Assembly: GCA_964019415.1 (NCBI GenBank)
Contig: OZ025885.1
Location: 807,501 to 871,500, forward strand
Direction: 5' to 3'
Source: Ianthella basta
Lineage: Eukaryota; Porifera; Demospongiae; Verongiida; Ianthellidae
DNA length: 64,000 nucleotides
The stretch's first letter is position 1. Each line of letters opens with the position of its first letter. Positions 1 through 14,500 of the stretch are shown here, piece after piece. The translations under genes and the position numbers were made by a program. The notes beneath the pieces were generated by a model. That model was not told the origin of the DNA and did not search any database. It saw only the letters and a list, made by a program, of their open reading frames with translations.

Positions 1-1
1 G

Positions 2-3110
<3,109 letters not shown>

Positions 3111-3356
3111 CACTCTGAGATTTACAATGCAAACACTATCATATAACAATAATCTGAATATTAATTTTATTGAGCATGCAAATTTTATACGTATAAATCC
3201 AATTGCACAAATTGGCAAAAATTAATAAGTAAATTTAAATGTTCATGTATAATAACATGACTTGCATACAATTAGGGGAACAGCATGTGAGTGCATTATG
3301 ATAGTTATATAGCCATAGCAATAATACAAATGGCATATAATTAAGTAATTGAGATG
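3111..3356. other. Short AT-rich gap between convergent genes
   Basis: This 246-bp AT-rich stretch separates the end of EIF2B4 from the TSFM stop. It must hold the 3' ends and polyadenylation signals of both genes. I see no further gene. Confidence 0.6.
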
Positions 3357-4475
3357 TCAAAGGTCAGAGAAAGCGAAAAACAAGGCGCTTGTCTTGTTCA
3401 AGGCCACTCTCTCCTTCTCTCTCAGGCCATGTCTGGTGAAACCCAATACCTCAACCCCATCTTCCTCCAGCATCTTCCCTACTGTCACAGAGGAGTCTAG
3501 AAGAAAGGACTGGGCCAGGAGGGAGCTGGATGTCGCCTCCTCACTGCCCTCTGAAGAGACAGCAGAGGGATCTGCTCCGACAACATGCTGCCCAATGCGA
3601 CGACCAAGCTCCACAATCTCACTCGAAGACAGTGCACAATTCTCACATGGTCTTAGGTGCACCAGTGATGTGAATGTTCCAACTCCCATTTCGATCTGAT
3701 CCACTGGAACTTGGGACTGATGGACATTATTGTAAACATAACTGGTGAGTGTGCCTTCTTCCACCTCAACAACACATCCATTGGAGAGGACAACATTTTC
3801 TGACAACATTCCTACTGCATGGGTGATTGCGTCTGACACAGTTCCATGTTCTCCTACGGGCCCTAACCTGGTCGGGTTGTTCTGAAAGTTCTCACTAAAC
3901 GTGGCATCCTTGAGGTCGGCCATTTTCCCAATGCTCTGAGCTATGTCCGCCACTAAACCCTTAAACTGGGCAGTTCTGGCTACAAAGTCAGTTTCACAGT
4001 TGACCTGTTGGATGTAGAAAGGAAGGGATGAAACTGAATTAGAGTACTACTGAGGATGGAAAAGTCCCAAGTGACTTATTCTGAGATATTAGACTCATTC
4101 GTCAATGATTAAAATGTATTTACAAAAATCATTCTTACCCTACACCATAGATATTCAAACCCATTCGCTTCCTCACCCTACCTCAATGACAACTGCTTTC
4201 TTCCCCAACACGACAGCACCCAGGTATCCTTGCTTCGCCTCACGTCCAGACAACTGATCCGCCTTCTGCCACCCTTCTTCGCTCGCCTTCTGCTGCAGCC
4301 ATTTTTCAGCAGCGTCTGCATCATTGTTGCAAACTTGCAAAGCCTCTTTGCATTTTAACAGAGGTAATCCTGTCTTCCTCCTCAGCGCAGCAATAGGGCT
4401 AGCTGACGCGCTCCTCGTAGAAGTGGCGTAACGACGGACTGTTGCAAAGTGTCCCAGAATCCTTCTCCTCCACAT
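3357..4475 (-). CDS. TSFM: Mitochondrial translation elongation factor Ts
   Basis: EF-Ts is the nucleotide-exchange factor for EF-Tu in mitochondrial protein synthesis. Two exons, 4475-4182 and 4004-3357, join in phase 0 to about 313 residues, close to the usual animal length. The N-terminus from the methionine at 4475 (MWRRRILGHF...RRYATS) is arginine-rich and lacks acidic residues, a good mitochondrial presequence. It is followed by the UBA-like domain (AALRRKTGLPLLKCKEAL, then DADAAEKWLQ). The EF-Ts signature VIEVNCETDFVAR spans the intron exactly, which confirms the splice. An upstream in-frame ATG at 4577 would add 34 residues that look less like a presequence, so I prefer 4475. The gene is divergent from the PHF20-like gene. 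Identity is highly confident; the start is less so. Confidence 0.93.
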
Positions 4476-4628
4476 GATTGCTAGATTGGGGAAGCCCCTG
4501 TCATGAATGCACGTGTTTGGGTGGGCGTGTCTTATATGCAAATGGCGTCCGATGGCTCCCTGTGTTGTCTTCGACACAGAGCCTTGTTAGGTGTCGCCTA
4601 GCTAGTATCGTGGGCGGAAAGTGACGTT
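4476..4628. promoter_or_regulatory. Putative bidirectional promoter, TSFM / PHF20-like
   Basis: Only 153 bp separate the preferred TSFM start from the PHF20-like ATG at 4629. The interval is relatively GC-rich and contains a perfect octamer ATGCAAAT at 4536-4543, a GC-box-like GGGCGG near 4612 and a CRE-like TGACGT just before the PHF20-like ATG. If TSFM starts at 4577, the gap shrinks to 51 bp. The promoter role is inferred from position. Confidence 0.45.
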
Positions 4629-6436
4629 ATGGCACTGGTTCGCTCGGAGTACCAGGTCGGACTACGAATCAAAGCGAGGGACCGCACAGGAAAATGGTGA
4701 GAACGCCAGGCGCGGTAGGAATTGGCGCGGCGTATACGATTCATTGAACACGTGGTTGCGTGTGCGCGCGCATACCTGTGTGTATGTGCACGTGTGTATT
4801 CACATAGTCCTGCACAATACAGTGCCTGTGTAGTCGCTCATTTTGTTGGTCTGTGCCGTGGATACTACGATGTTCTGGGACAGAGCTTCCTAGCCCGGGG
4901 ACACGCGGGAACTTCTTCTCAAACGCCGAACTATTCTCGTTGCCATTAATATTAATCAAAGGAAGCTTGTATTCCTAATGTATGCGCATGTCTTTCCTTG
5001 TGATGAATGTGTGGAGGGTTGGGACTCCGCTAGTGGTTCTCTCCTTCTTTGACAGGTACCTGGCAAGTATCCTTGAGGTCGATGAAGATGATAAAGACCT
5101 CCTGGTCCACTTTGAGGGGTGGAACCAGAGGTACGACGAGTGGATAGACTTTGGCAGTGACCGCCTTCGTCCGCTCACACCCACAACGGCACAGCAGTTT
5201 AGCACAGCGAAATGGGTGAGTGTGACTAGTAAAAGTAATCTTAGCATTCTACATACCAGTATGATTAATTCCTGCTATCTAAAATATGCTTATTTTCTTA
5301 TGTAGCAGCAGTGGATTCTTGTTTTTGTCATTAATTTATTCTGATGTCATTTCTTTATTTATCAGCTACAAGTTATCAACTCATTTGCAAATTGCCGTCA
5401 AATTTGCACTGTATGTGAATCATCAGATAACTTTTATAATTTATTCTGATGTCATTTGCTGTTGCCATGGTAATACTGCTGTATGTTATGTGTAGGAGCC
5501 CAAAGTAGGTGAAGAGGTTAAAGCAAGATGGATGGACAAAAGACTGTACATTGCGAAGATCATGAAAATCACCAGTGAAGGTGAGTCAGTCAGTAGAGGG
5601 CACACTGGTACAAGTACACTGACTAATGATAACTAGCATATATTACAGTTATAATGAGAGTAAAATACATTACAATTAATAATGATTTGCACTGTAATCA
5701 GTATTGTTATTATTACTATGTTATTATATTGCCAGTATATTTTATTATTGTTTTGCTGTAATGATTTAAACTTAATTATCAAATTGCATTGTCTATAGTT
5801 GCAATGATCAACCTGAAATTGATTATTGTGGTTATTTTTAATGTACGTAACACTCACAACTTTCACACTTTGTGATAAATTTCTCTTAAAATTTAATGCA
5901 TACGTAAATTGCTGAACTCACATTACTCAGGTACAATTGTTTATTGCCATTCCACTTTGTCCATTTCTGTAGGTCAGTATAAAGTGAAGTTTACCGATGG
6001 CTTTGAACTGACTCTAGGCTACGACGACTTGAGGTCCACAAGGGTAAGCCCCTCCTTTACACTGTGAATTTTGGTGGACCACGCCTACATCACATCACAT
6101 GCACCAATCAGATTTCATTGAGCAAGCACATAATTTATTCATTGTGCACACCATCATGTTATTCATACGTATACACAGTGTACCTCACTGAAGCGTCTGT
6201 TCTGGTTCACTTGTTCACTTCTGATAGAAACCTTCCAATGTTTCTGCCAACCGGCTTCGGGAGCCGCTGGCGCTAGCCGACGGAGAGACTGCCGCTGATA
6301 GGGAGGGGGAGGGGAGCAAGGTGGGGAGCTCTGTGAAGGGGAAGGGGGAGCGAAGTGAGAGTAAGACTCACTCCCAATCGGAGAAATTGAAATCCGAAGA
6401 GAAAGCTAAGAAGCTGCCTCCTACCTCTCCTGAACG

Positions 6437-6490
<54 letters not shown>

Positions 6491-9269
6491 TGTGCAAGTG
6501 TGCGTGTGTGTGTGTGTGTACATATGTGTGTGTGTAGCATGGTGTGTGAGTCTGAGCATCATGCACAAAGTTAACATTTTGTGTCTCAATTCTCCACCTA
6601 CCTTTTAGGCTCTGAGGAGGCCAAGGGCAGAAGTGTCACATCACCACAAAGGGCTACTAGAAGTGGGCAGACAAAGAAGTCTGAAGACAGTGAGGACACA
6701 CCCTCTGGAGGGCGTGTTACCAGACGCCAGGAGGACAAACTGAAGAGGAGTACCACCAAGACTAAGCCTACCGAAAAGCGTGGTAGCTCGCTTGAAGACA
6801 AGTCATTGTCAGCATCACGGCCATCTCGTGTTGTGAGCCCTCCCTTCAGCAACACAGCACAGAAACAGCAGCAGTCAGGCAGCTCCAAACAGGAGGACAC
6901 TCCCCGTAGCCACCGAAGTAGCAAAGAGCACACTTCTGCTTCTTCCTCCAGGCAACGTCCTTCGAAAGACAGTTCAAGTGGAAGAGAGAAGAAAGTTACC
7001 AGCCCGAAAGAATCAAGCCCTAAAGATGGGAGCCATCGGAGTGCACAGGATAAGGAGCTTTCAAGGGATGGCGGCAGAAAGGAGAAGGAAGGGAGTACTA
7101 GGTCCGACTCGAAGAGCCATCGCCGTAGCAAGGAGAGAGAACGAGGGAGCTCTGCTCCCAGGGACCATGGGAGAAGAGACAGAGAGTCTGGTACTGCGTC
7201 TAGCTCAAAGAAACGTGGCGGAAGCAGAGATGATGAAGGAGCAGCTTCTAAAAGTGATAGGAGCGAGGGAGAAGGACAGAGTTCCAGCTCTCACTCTAAG
7301 AGTCATCGCAGCAGCAGAGAGAGGGAATCGGGGAGCCATCGCAGTGATGAAGAGAAACCGTCTTCTCGAAAGCGAAGACACCCTTCGGGGTCATCTGACG
7401 GTTCAAGCTCAAAGACGAGGAAGACTGATGAAGAGTCAAGTGGATCACCAGCTCCAGTGTCCTCACCTCAGCGTGACAAAGAGAAGACAGGAGAGATGTC
7501 TAAGGCGAATGAATCATCGGTGCAGCAGTCAGGGAGAAGAAGGGAAGGAAAGAGACAGCGGGAAGAGCAGCGAGAGAAGACGAGGAAGCAGAAAGACAAG
7601 GGAGAGGAGACCGCTGAAAGCAAGAAGGTGGCCCCGGTAACCCCTCGTGCCATTTCAGTGAGTGTCATCAGGACCTGCTCAAGCGCCACTTCTAGTGACT
7701 CGGACATGGAACGGAAGAAAACACCTAAACTGACTGCCAAAACAACCACCGCTGGAGAAGATCACGGGAAGGTGCCAAGCGTGTCTGCTCTTTCAAAGGA
7801 AGGTGGAGCAGACTTACCTTTGTCTTGTGCCACCAGCCAGGACGTCACCATTGTGTCAATTTCGAGCTCTAGGCGAAAAGCTTACACACCCCAGCATGTG
7901 TCCTCCCTGCCCGGTAGCCCGACAAAAGGGGGCTTCCCCCCAATTTCCCCGATTCAGGTCACTCCTGGCTACACCCCAACTGTACTGTTTCAGGTGAGTG
8001 GTGGTGAAGTGTCACAGAGCAAGGACAAGGAAGCTTCTCTCTCTACCACAAGGAGGCTACACCTCGCTGCATCCCCAATGTCGTCTGAATCAGAAGCTCC
8101 TTTGGATGGCATGGAGATGAAGGCAGGCTCACTTTCAGCCCATGAACAGCAGCATCTCTCTATGCCTGCAATCGCAGAAGAGGGAGAGGAGCTGCTGCTG
8201 AAAGGAGACAAGGAATCTACTCTAGCTCAGGAAGTTCGGTCTCCTTCGTCCAAGCGAGAGCTCTCCTCCAGTGGATACAACGTAGCGATTCTCAACGAGG
8301 ACAGCCCCTCGCAGGCAGCGAACGACCCAGCAGTGATTGTCATTGAGCCTGTCAGAGTTGCTCCCGATAAATACACGCGGCAGCAATCTAAAGGGTGCAC
8401 TGAGAAATCCTCCCTGTCTGAAGATGTGGAGACTGCCATTAAAGAAGATGACCAGAAGATGTCTGCAATGGGTGAAGAAGGAGAGTCTGCTGGAAGCAGA
8501 ACCAGCACAACTGAAGATGCCAGTGAGTCAGACACAAGTGTAGAAGNNNNNNNNNNNNNNNNNNNNNNNNNNNNNNNNNNNNNNNNNNNNNNNNNNNNNN
8601 NNNNNNNNNNNNNNNNNNNNNNNNNNNNNNNNNNNNNNNNNNNNNNNNNNNNNNNNNNNNNNNNNNNNNNNNNNNNNNNNNNNNNNNNNNNNNNNNNNNN
8701 NNNNNNNNNNNNNNNNNNNNNNNNNNNNNNNNNNNNNNNNNNNNNNGCCGAAAGTATACTTGTGATGAATATGAGTTGGCAGCTGGCCCTCTGGTACACG
8801 ATGATGTGACCATCACGACCATCACATGATTGTCACATGACCATCATATGATGCTCACATGATTGTCACATGATGGTCATATTGCTGAATGATCTCCCAT
8901 TTCTCCTGCACCAGATTGGCCAAGTGGTCTTTGAGCCACTGCCTGAAATGGATGTGGACGAGCTCTTCTCTTACGAGCCCCTTGTGCTGCCAACAGATGG
9001 GCCATCAGTGCCAGACACTGAAGCCATACAGAAACAAGGGTGAGTTCATCACATGACTATCGCATGACCTATTGTGGTTTGAAATGTTTTTGAAATATTT
9101 TGCTGAATTGCAGAGTTCTAATAACATTTCTTTTCTTTGTAGGTATGCGAACAATGTGCCACCATTGGATCCATCCACCACAGGAGGTGGCTTCTCTCCT
9201 GCACTGGCCTGCAGGAAGCTGTTGGAAGAGGCGTACTCTTGTCTTTTACTGACAAACCACGAGCATTGA
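4629..9269 (+). CDS. PHF20/PHF20L1-like tandem Tudor protein
   Basis: Exons: 4629-4696, 5056-5215, 5496-5580, 5973-6043, 6228-6435, 6609 into the gap at 8547, about 8748-8805, 8915-9039 and 9143-9269. The first Tudor domain spans exons 1-2 (VGLRIKARDRTGKWYLASI, then HFEGWNQRYDEW), as at the start of vertebrate PHF20/PHF20L1. A second Tudor-like unit follows in exons 3-4 (VGEEVKARWMD, then YKVKFTDGFEL). The large exon 6 encodes a long, low-complexity region rich in Ser, Lys, Arg and Glu with SKSHRRSKERERGS-type repeats, probably disordered. The family reads methylated lysines in chromatin, with PHF20 in the NSL acetyltransferase complex. No PHD finger is seen in the sequenced part; one could lie in the gap. 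The C-terminus (YANNVPPLDPS to NHEH) is not recognised. The N-terminal assignment is strong. Confidence 0.82.
6440..6535. repeat. (GT)n microsatellite in PHF20-like intron 5
   Basis: A GT-rich tract starts directly at the donor (exon end 6435) and continues with interruptions to about 6535. Confidence 0.9.
8547..8746. other. Assembly gap (200 N) inside the PHF20-like gene
   Basis: Exactly 200 unknown bases interrupt the gene between the end of the serine-rich exon and a short exon ending at 8805. The round number suggests a placeholder. Reading phase across it cannot be checked, and one or more exons may be missing. Confidence 0.98.
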
Positions 9270-9346
9270 GGTCCACCCATGCAATGTTTCCAAATTATGC
9301 AATTTAATAATGGGGAGTCCCCATGTGCACGTGATGGTTGAGCTAG

Positions 9347-9447
9347 CACTGACCTAGCCTAGGCGCTAGACCTTATTTTGTCATCGCGTGCGGGCCGGGG
9401 CAGTAGAAAAGTCGGGTCTAGCAGAATGCGTAAATTCCACACCTAGC
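9347..9447 (+). repeat. Left inverted end of the LINE-carrying element
   Basis: Matches 11478-11403 in inverted orientation, apart from about 20 extra bases (gccggggcagtagaaaagtc region). Confidence 0.8.
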
Positions 9448-9722
9448 AATCAACGCTCTACCGGGCGTTTATCAAGAACATCGATTACAAACAACGTCGA
9501 CGTTGTTGAAAAACGTCATAATTATGACTGCAACATACACCATGCATATACATATACATAGGGCATGAGAAAACTCGGACACAGGCGTATACCCAGACCA
9601 GCATTCAGCTGGGAAGGGATGCCTGGCAAGCTTGTAAGTAAATACAAGGGTAGAGATGAGCTTATGAACTGAGATAAAATGAGTTGATTAATAAATAGTT
9701 TGGTGACAGAGATAAATGACTG

Positions 9723-11144
9723 TTAAATGGACGCTGACGTGAAAGGATGGATTAGAGGTGTGTTTGGGTTCCAATCTGTACTACATCTTGCTTGGAAGAT
9801 GTGGGCTGAGCATGCTACTGCGACCTTGCTTAGTTCGGATAGGAGATTCGCGATTGATCGTCTGGTCTGCGTTGGGAGGATGGTTTGAATGGTGGTGATT
9901 GCCTCTTTGGTGAAATGACCGAGAGAGCCTATTTCCAGGGTGTCCAGGACTGCAAAGAAACCTGCAACCTCAAGATCGTTTGTGAGGGCAATGTAGTTTT
10001 GCTTGGATTGTTTTCTCATCCGGGCATTTGTGATGTGTGTCACTGTGTTTGCTGGTACTGTGAGCTCCAGCAGTTTGATAGTTTTGTCCTGGATGATGAC
10101 GATGTCTGGGCGGGCAGTGGTCGGAACAATGGATAGGGGCACAGTTGATGGAGGATTGTCCAATGCCCTGTGGCCTGGCAGGTCTGCGTACAGTGTAGAG
10201 CCATCAGGGAGGTGGGACCTCAAGATGTCCACAGTGTGGGCCAAAACAGAGTCATGACGCCATGTGTAGCGATCCTGCATCAGGGCAGTTGGACAACAGT
10301 TCAAGATGTGGTTGACTGTGCATGGTCGTGAGCAGCACAAGGGGCAGGAGGGGTCAGATTGTAGTCTCCATCGGCAGAGGTTCACTGGTGTGGGTAGGCA
10401 GTCAATACCAGCTCGGATCATGAAGGACATCTGTCCAGCTGGGAGGGAGAACATGATCCGTGACCATGCATTGGACTGTTGTTCAAGAGCAACCACATCC
10501 AGAAACTTGGACTGTACTGATAGGGACTCCAGGTGGTGGCTCCAATAGGCTGCGTGTCCTTTGGTTAGACTGCTGTTCAGTGTTCTCATCAGGGCTTTGG
10601 CGTGTGCGGTTGAGGACGCTGAGGGTGGTTTGGGAGATAAGGTTTCAAGGCTTCTCAGTGGAATAGACTCCCTTTTGGCAAATTCTGGGTCTAAGATCAT
10701 GTCTTCCATTTCCACAATGTTCCTATCCTGGGACAGGCGAACTTGGGCTAGGAGCCTTAGTTTAGCCTTTTCCTGGACATGAGGTAGATATGGGAAGTTG
10801 GTTACATCTGGGTGAAAAATGGATGCCAAGGTTGCACATCTTGGAATTCGCAACCAACGCTTCAAGAGAGAGGTGACTCTGGCTTGTATCTTGTTAATAG
10901 TGCTTTGGGAGATACGGTCCACTGTAAGATTGAACAGGATCGAGGGGACCAGGTAGAACTTGTAAATCCAAGCCTTATATTCGCCTCTGATGGGTCTTCT
11001 GTCAATCTCATTGAGAGCCGCATAGACTCTCTCTGTGATCTTCTTGCTCGAGTGCAACTTTGTGTTGGTAGGGTTGGCACCAATGGTTTGCCCCAGAAAC
11101 TTGGTGGGAGCAGATGTGATGTTACGGGTGGAGCCCTGATGCAC
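9723..11144 (-). pseudogene. C-terminal part of a non-LTR retrotransposon ORF (zinc knuckle plus restriction-like endonuclease)
   Basis: This open frame of 473 codons reads back without a stop to about 11217, so the first ATG is probably not a true start. Residues 1-130 (FLGQTIG, then ILFNLTVDRI and LLKRWLRIPR) resemble the region after the reverse-transcriptase core. A CCHC-type knuckle follows at about 267-284 (CPLC, His279, Cys283). Residues 346-362 match a PD-(D/E)XK restriction-like endonuclease (RPDIVI, then LLELTVP), as in R2, NeSL and HERO-type LINEs, followed by EIGSLGHF. The polymerase palm motifs are absent. It is therefore a 5'-truncated LINE remnant, although the frame has stayed open over 1.4 kb. 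Family assignment is by motif order only. Confidence 0.75.
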
Positions 11145-11402
11145 TTCAAAGGTGGTCCGGCTATTTATTTTCTGGCCATCAAAGACATATGAGACGCATT
11201 TGTCTGGTCGGATTTCTAATACTCAGTAACGAGAGATAACGACGGCCAGAGGTTGGGAAACGTCGTCCCGTAGGCTTTCCTTAACGATCGCGGGCTCCAC
11301 AGCCTGCAGCGAACGTATTGTCTTGGATACAACTGTCGCCCTGTCTCTACTTTGGTCAGTAAGCGCCGCTGTGATCTGAAGCAGCAGCGATCTCATTGGT
11401 CA

Positions 11403-11478
11403 GCGCTAGGTGTGGAATTTAAACATTCTGCTAGACCCTCCGCGTGCGATGACAAGTCTAGCGGCTAGGCTACCAGTG
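11403..11478 (-). repeat. Right inverted end of the LINE-carrying element
   Basis: Inverted counterpart of 9347-9447. The inner 30 bases (gctaggtgtggaattta, then cattctgctagacc) match almost perfectly. Confidence 0.8.
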
Positions 11479-11595
11479 ACCAGTGACCTCTCACTTTTGA
11501 TCTCATGACCAGCTGACTACCTTTATATATTTCATAGGCGCTTATTTATGTGTGGGCTTCTTTATGCGCTGCCCTAAGACATAGATAGTGGAAAG

Positions 11596-14500
11596 ATGAC
11601 GTTTTGGAAGCGTCGACGTCAGGCTGTGGACACCACCGACGCGTCCCAGGGAGAGAGACGAAGTTTAGTGAGCAGGGTCAGTGTGGAGAGCGGCGTACTG
11701 AAGAAAGCCAAAAGGGACGTTCACTACTACTGTTGTCGAGACTACTTCCCCTGTATCCCCGCGCGTTACATCTTGTCCGTAATGGGATGTATTGGGTTTG
11801 TGATAGTGTACGCTCTGCGAGTGAACATGAGTGTTGCTCTGGTAGCTATGGTGAACGAGACGGCGACGTCAAACAAGGCGCACGGGAGCGATAGCAGCAA
11901 CGGCAGCGCGGCTTACTCCTCCTGCAACCCAACAGCTCCTGTCTTCAACTGGGGAGCTGCAGATCAAGGTGGGTGGACATGTACATGGTATAATTATATT
12001 ATTATGTCTTCATGACTCATGTAGTTAAGTGCTACTTTGGACCACATTTTGAGCTAGTGCGGGTGTGGTATGATGCACTCTAATATCATTGATTGATTGA
12101 TTGATATACCCAATAGGCTGCTGGCTGCCTTGGATTTGATTTTACAGAGACCAGCTCATCTGCGTACATTGTGTATATATATGGTATTGGGCGTGCACGC
12201 CTGGATATATTGTGCTCAGTCTGTTTAACCATCGCTCTCTACCTCTCTTCTCTTCCCTCCCCTCCCCCTCCTCCTCTGCTGTTCTCTCTCTTTCTCCCCC
12301 TTCCCTTCCCTTCTTCAGGCTGGGTGCTGTCCTCCTTCTTCTACGGCTACATCCTCACCCAAATACCTGGAGGCTTCATTGCTACTCGGCTCAGTGGGAA
12401 GCATGTCTTTGGTCTGGGTGTCCTCCTCACAGCACTCCTCACACTGCTCACACCAATTGCTGCCGTCACTGACATCAGGCTACTGATAGCTCTCAGAGTA
12501 CTGGAAGGAATCTGTGAGGTGCAGTTTAGTGCAATCAGTGTTTGTGTGCATGGCATTGTATACTCTTGGTGTGTCTGCAATGTGCAGTTCTGTTAATTCC
12601 CACTGTGTATAAATGCATATATATGAGGTGGTACATTGTTCCAACCATAGTTCTCAGAGCAGCGGGAGTTGTTGTGTAGTATAATGTTATTGACTGGACA
12701 TTATCACGAGTGGTGTCCCTCCTATTGCTATTCCATTATATTAGTGTTCACTTTGTAAGAGATGGATGCATGCATCATGTTACCTTGTACGCTTTAACTT
12801 TCACGGGGTTAAACTTTTGCAGTTTTCATGGATCAGCAACTAACCGTTAACGTTTCACCCCGAGAAAACTCAAGGCTTTATTTCTCCTGTTTGAGACTCT
12901 CCAACCGTTAAAGTAAAAATGCCATGAACCGCAAAAGTTTAACCCTGTGAAAGTTAAAGCGTGTATGGTATATCTGCTGGTGCATTTGCTCAAAAGAATC
13001 TTCTTTGTTGTAGGGAGTGACCTTTCCGGCAATTAACACCCTCCTGGGCAAGTGGGCCCCGCCCCTTGAGAGGTCAAGGATGGTCACCATATCAAACTCG
13101 GGCCAGTTTTTTGGCAATGTGATTGCCTTCCCCCTCAGTGGAGTGCTCTGTCAGTGTGGCTTTGCAGGAGGATGGCCCTCGGTCTTCTATCTCTTTGGTG
13201 AGCACACCTACACCCACACACACCCCCCACACCCACACACACACACACACATCCTGGCTGTCAGGGATACCTAAATCCCCGGGGGATGCCTAAATCCCCA
13301 GGGGATGCCATATTCCCTAATGAAGTTCACAGGTGCCGGATTCCTTACATTTCTAGGAGAAGCTGGAGGAATGCCATATTCCCTAAGTGAATTTGCTCTG
13401 AGGTGCCTGTTCCCTATGTTTGTATTGGATGCCTAAGTCACTGAGGGATGTACAGTCTTTTACAAGAAACAGCTGCAAATGATTCCAAGTCTGGACATAG
13501 AGTACAGCTGCTGTATGAAGTATCACATGCTGTAACAGACAGTTTTAGAACTGTATGTTAATTGTATGGAACCCTCCCCACTCTCCCTTCAGGTCTGTCT
13601 GGAATTATTTGGTATGTATTTTGGATGTTCCTGGTGTATGAGACCCCCCACCAGCACCCAAGGATCTCCTGCAAAGAGCTCTCCTACATTGAGACATCAT
13701 TTTCACTGCAGCAGCGAACACAAGTGGTGAGTGTTCCTTTGATATTTTGGGCTGTGTGGTTGTTCCACTACGTTACACGTGTCCATCTTAAGCTTCTTCC
13801 TTCAATGCCTCCTTCCACGGTTATCCCCATCTTTGTCTTCTTATTACTCCCATCCCTCATTTCCTCCCTCCATCCTGTCTCCTTCTCTCCTCTCCTCTCT
13901 CATGCTTTCTGCTTGTCCTCCAGAAACGCATTCCTTGGTTGAGTATCTTCACCTCTTGGCCGGTGTGGGGTCTCATCTTTGTGAACACCTGCAATAATTG
14001 GGGATGGTACGTCTTGCTCACCTCCCTCCCAACCTACCTCAAGGATACACTGGACATTGACATTAAGTCGGTCAGTGCGCGAATATAGCAATGCGTGTTG
14101 CATGTGTGTGCTTAGCTACTGTATATTTCCATTTGATGGTAGCCAGATTTTTGTATGAAGTCACCATCTCACATTGGCCCATATTGGAAGGTCATCCTCT
14201 TCCAGACTTACATCTAAGATATGTTTGGTAGTTTACCTTTCACTGTTAAAAATTGGGAGTGACGATCACACCCAAAATTGTTGTGAATTGGTTGCCACAG
14301 TGAGCACACCCTTTGCAGTGTGATGTTCACTCCAACCATGCAGTACACAACATACTGTTATGGGAACAGTTTGTAAGAGAATAAGCACTTAATGATACAC
14401 CACATATGCATCTGTGCCCCAGTGAACTTCACTGGGGAATACAGCATTCCCTGCAAACATTGGGCATCTGGTGCCCCAATAAATTTCACTGGGGAATCCC

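Larger units (their letters stand above)
9347..11478. mobile_element. Element with imperfect inverted ends carrying an antisense LINE fragment
   Basis: The left end (9347-9447) and right end (11403-11478) are inverted copies. Both read cactg, ctagcc, gcgctagac/cgctagac, tgtcatcgc, gcgg, gggtctagcagaatg and taaattccacacctagc from the outside in. The left arm has about 20 extra bases. The outer termini are CACTG and CAGTG. No clear target-site duplication is visible. The interior holds the 473-codon frame at 9723-11144 and otherwise non-coding DNA, including an 18-bp perfect palindrome at 9490-9507. It sits between the end of the PHF20-like gene and SLC17 copy A. It could be a DNA transposon that received a LINE insertion, or a composite element mobilised as one unit. 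Confidence 0.75.

Noticed and set aside
3349..3699. 116-codon frame on the + strand
   Set aside because: It lies antisense to TSFM exon 2, which has clear EF-Ts motifs.
6978..7640. 220-codon alternative frame in the PHF20-like serine-rich exon, and antisense Leu/Ser-rich frames there
   Set aside because: Low-complexity composition keeps several frames open; only the frame continuous with the Tudor exons is supported.
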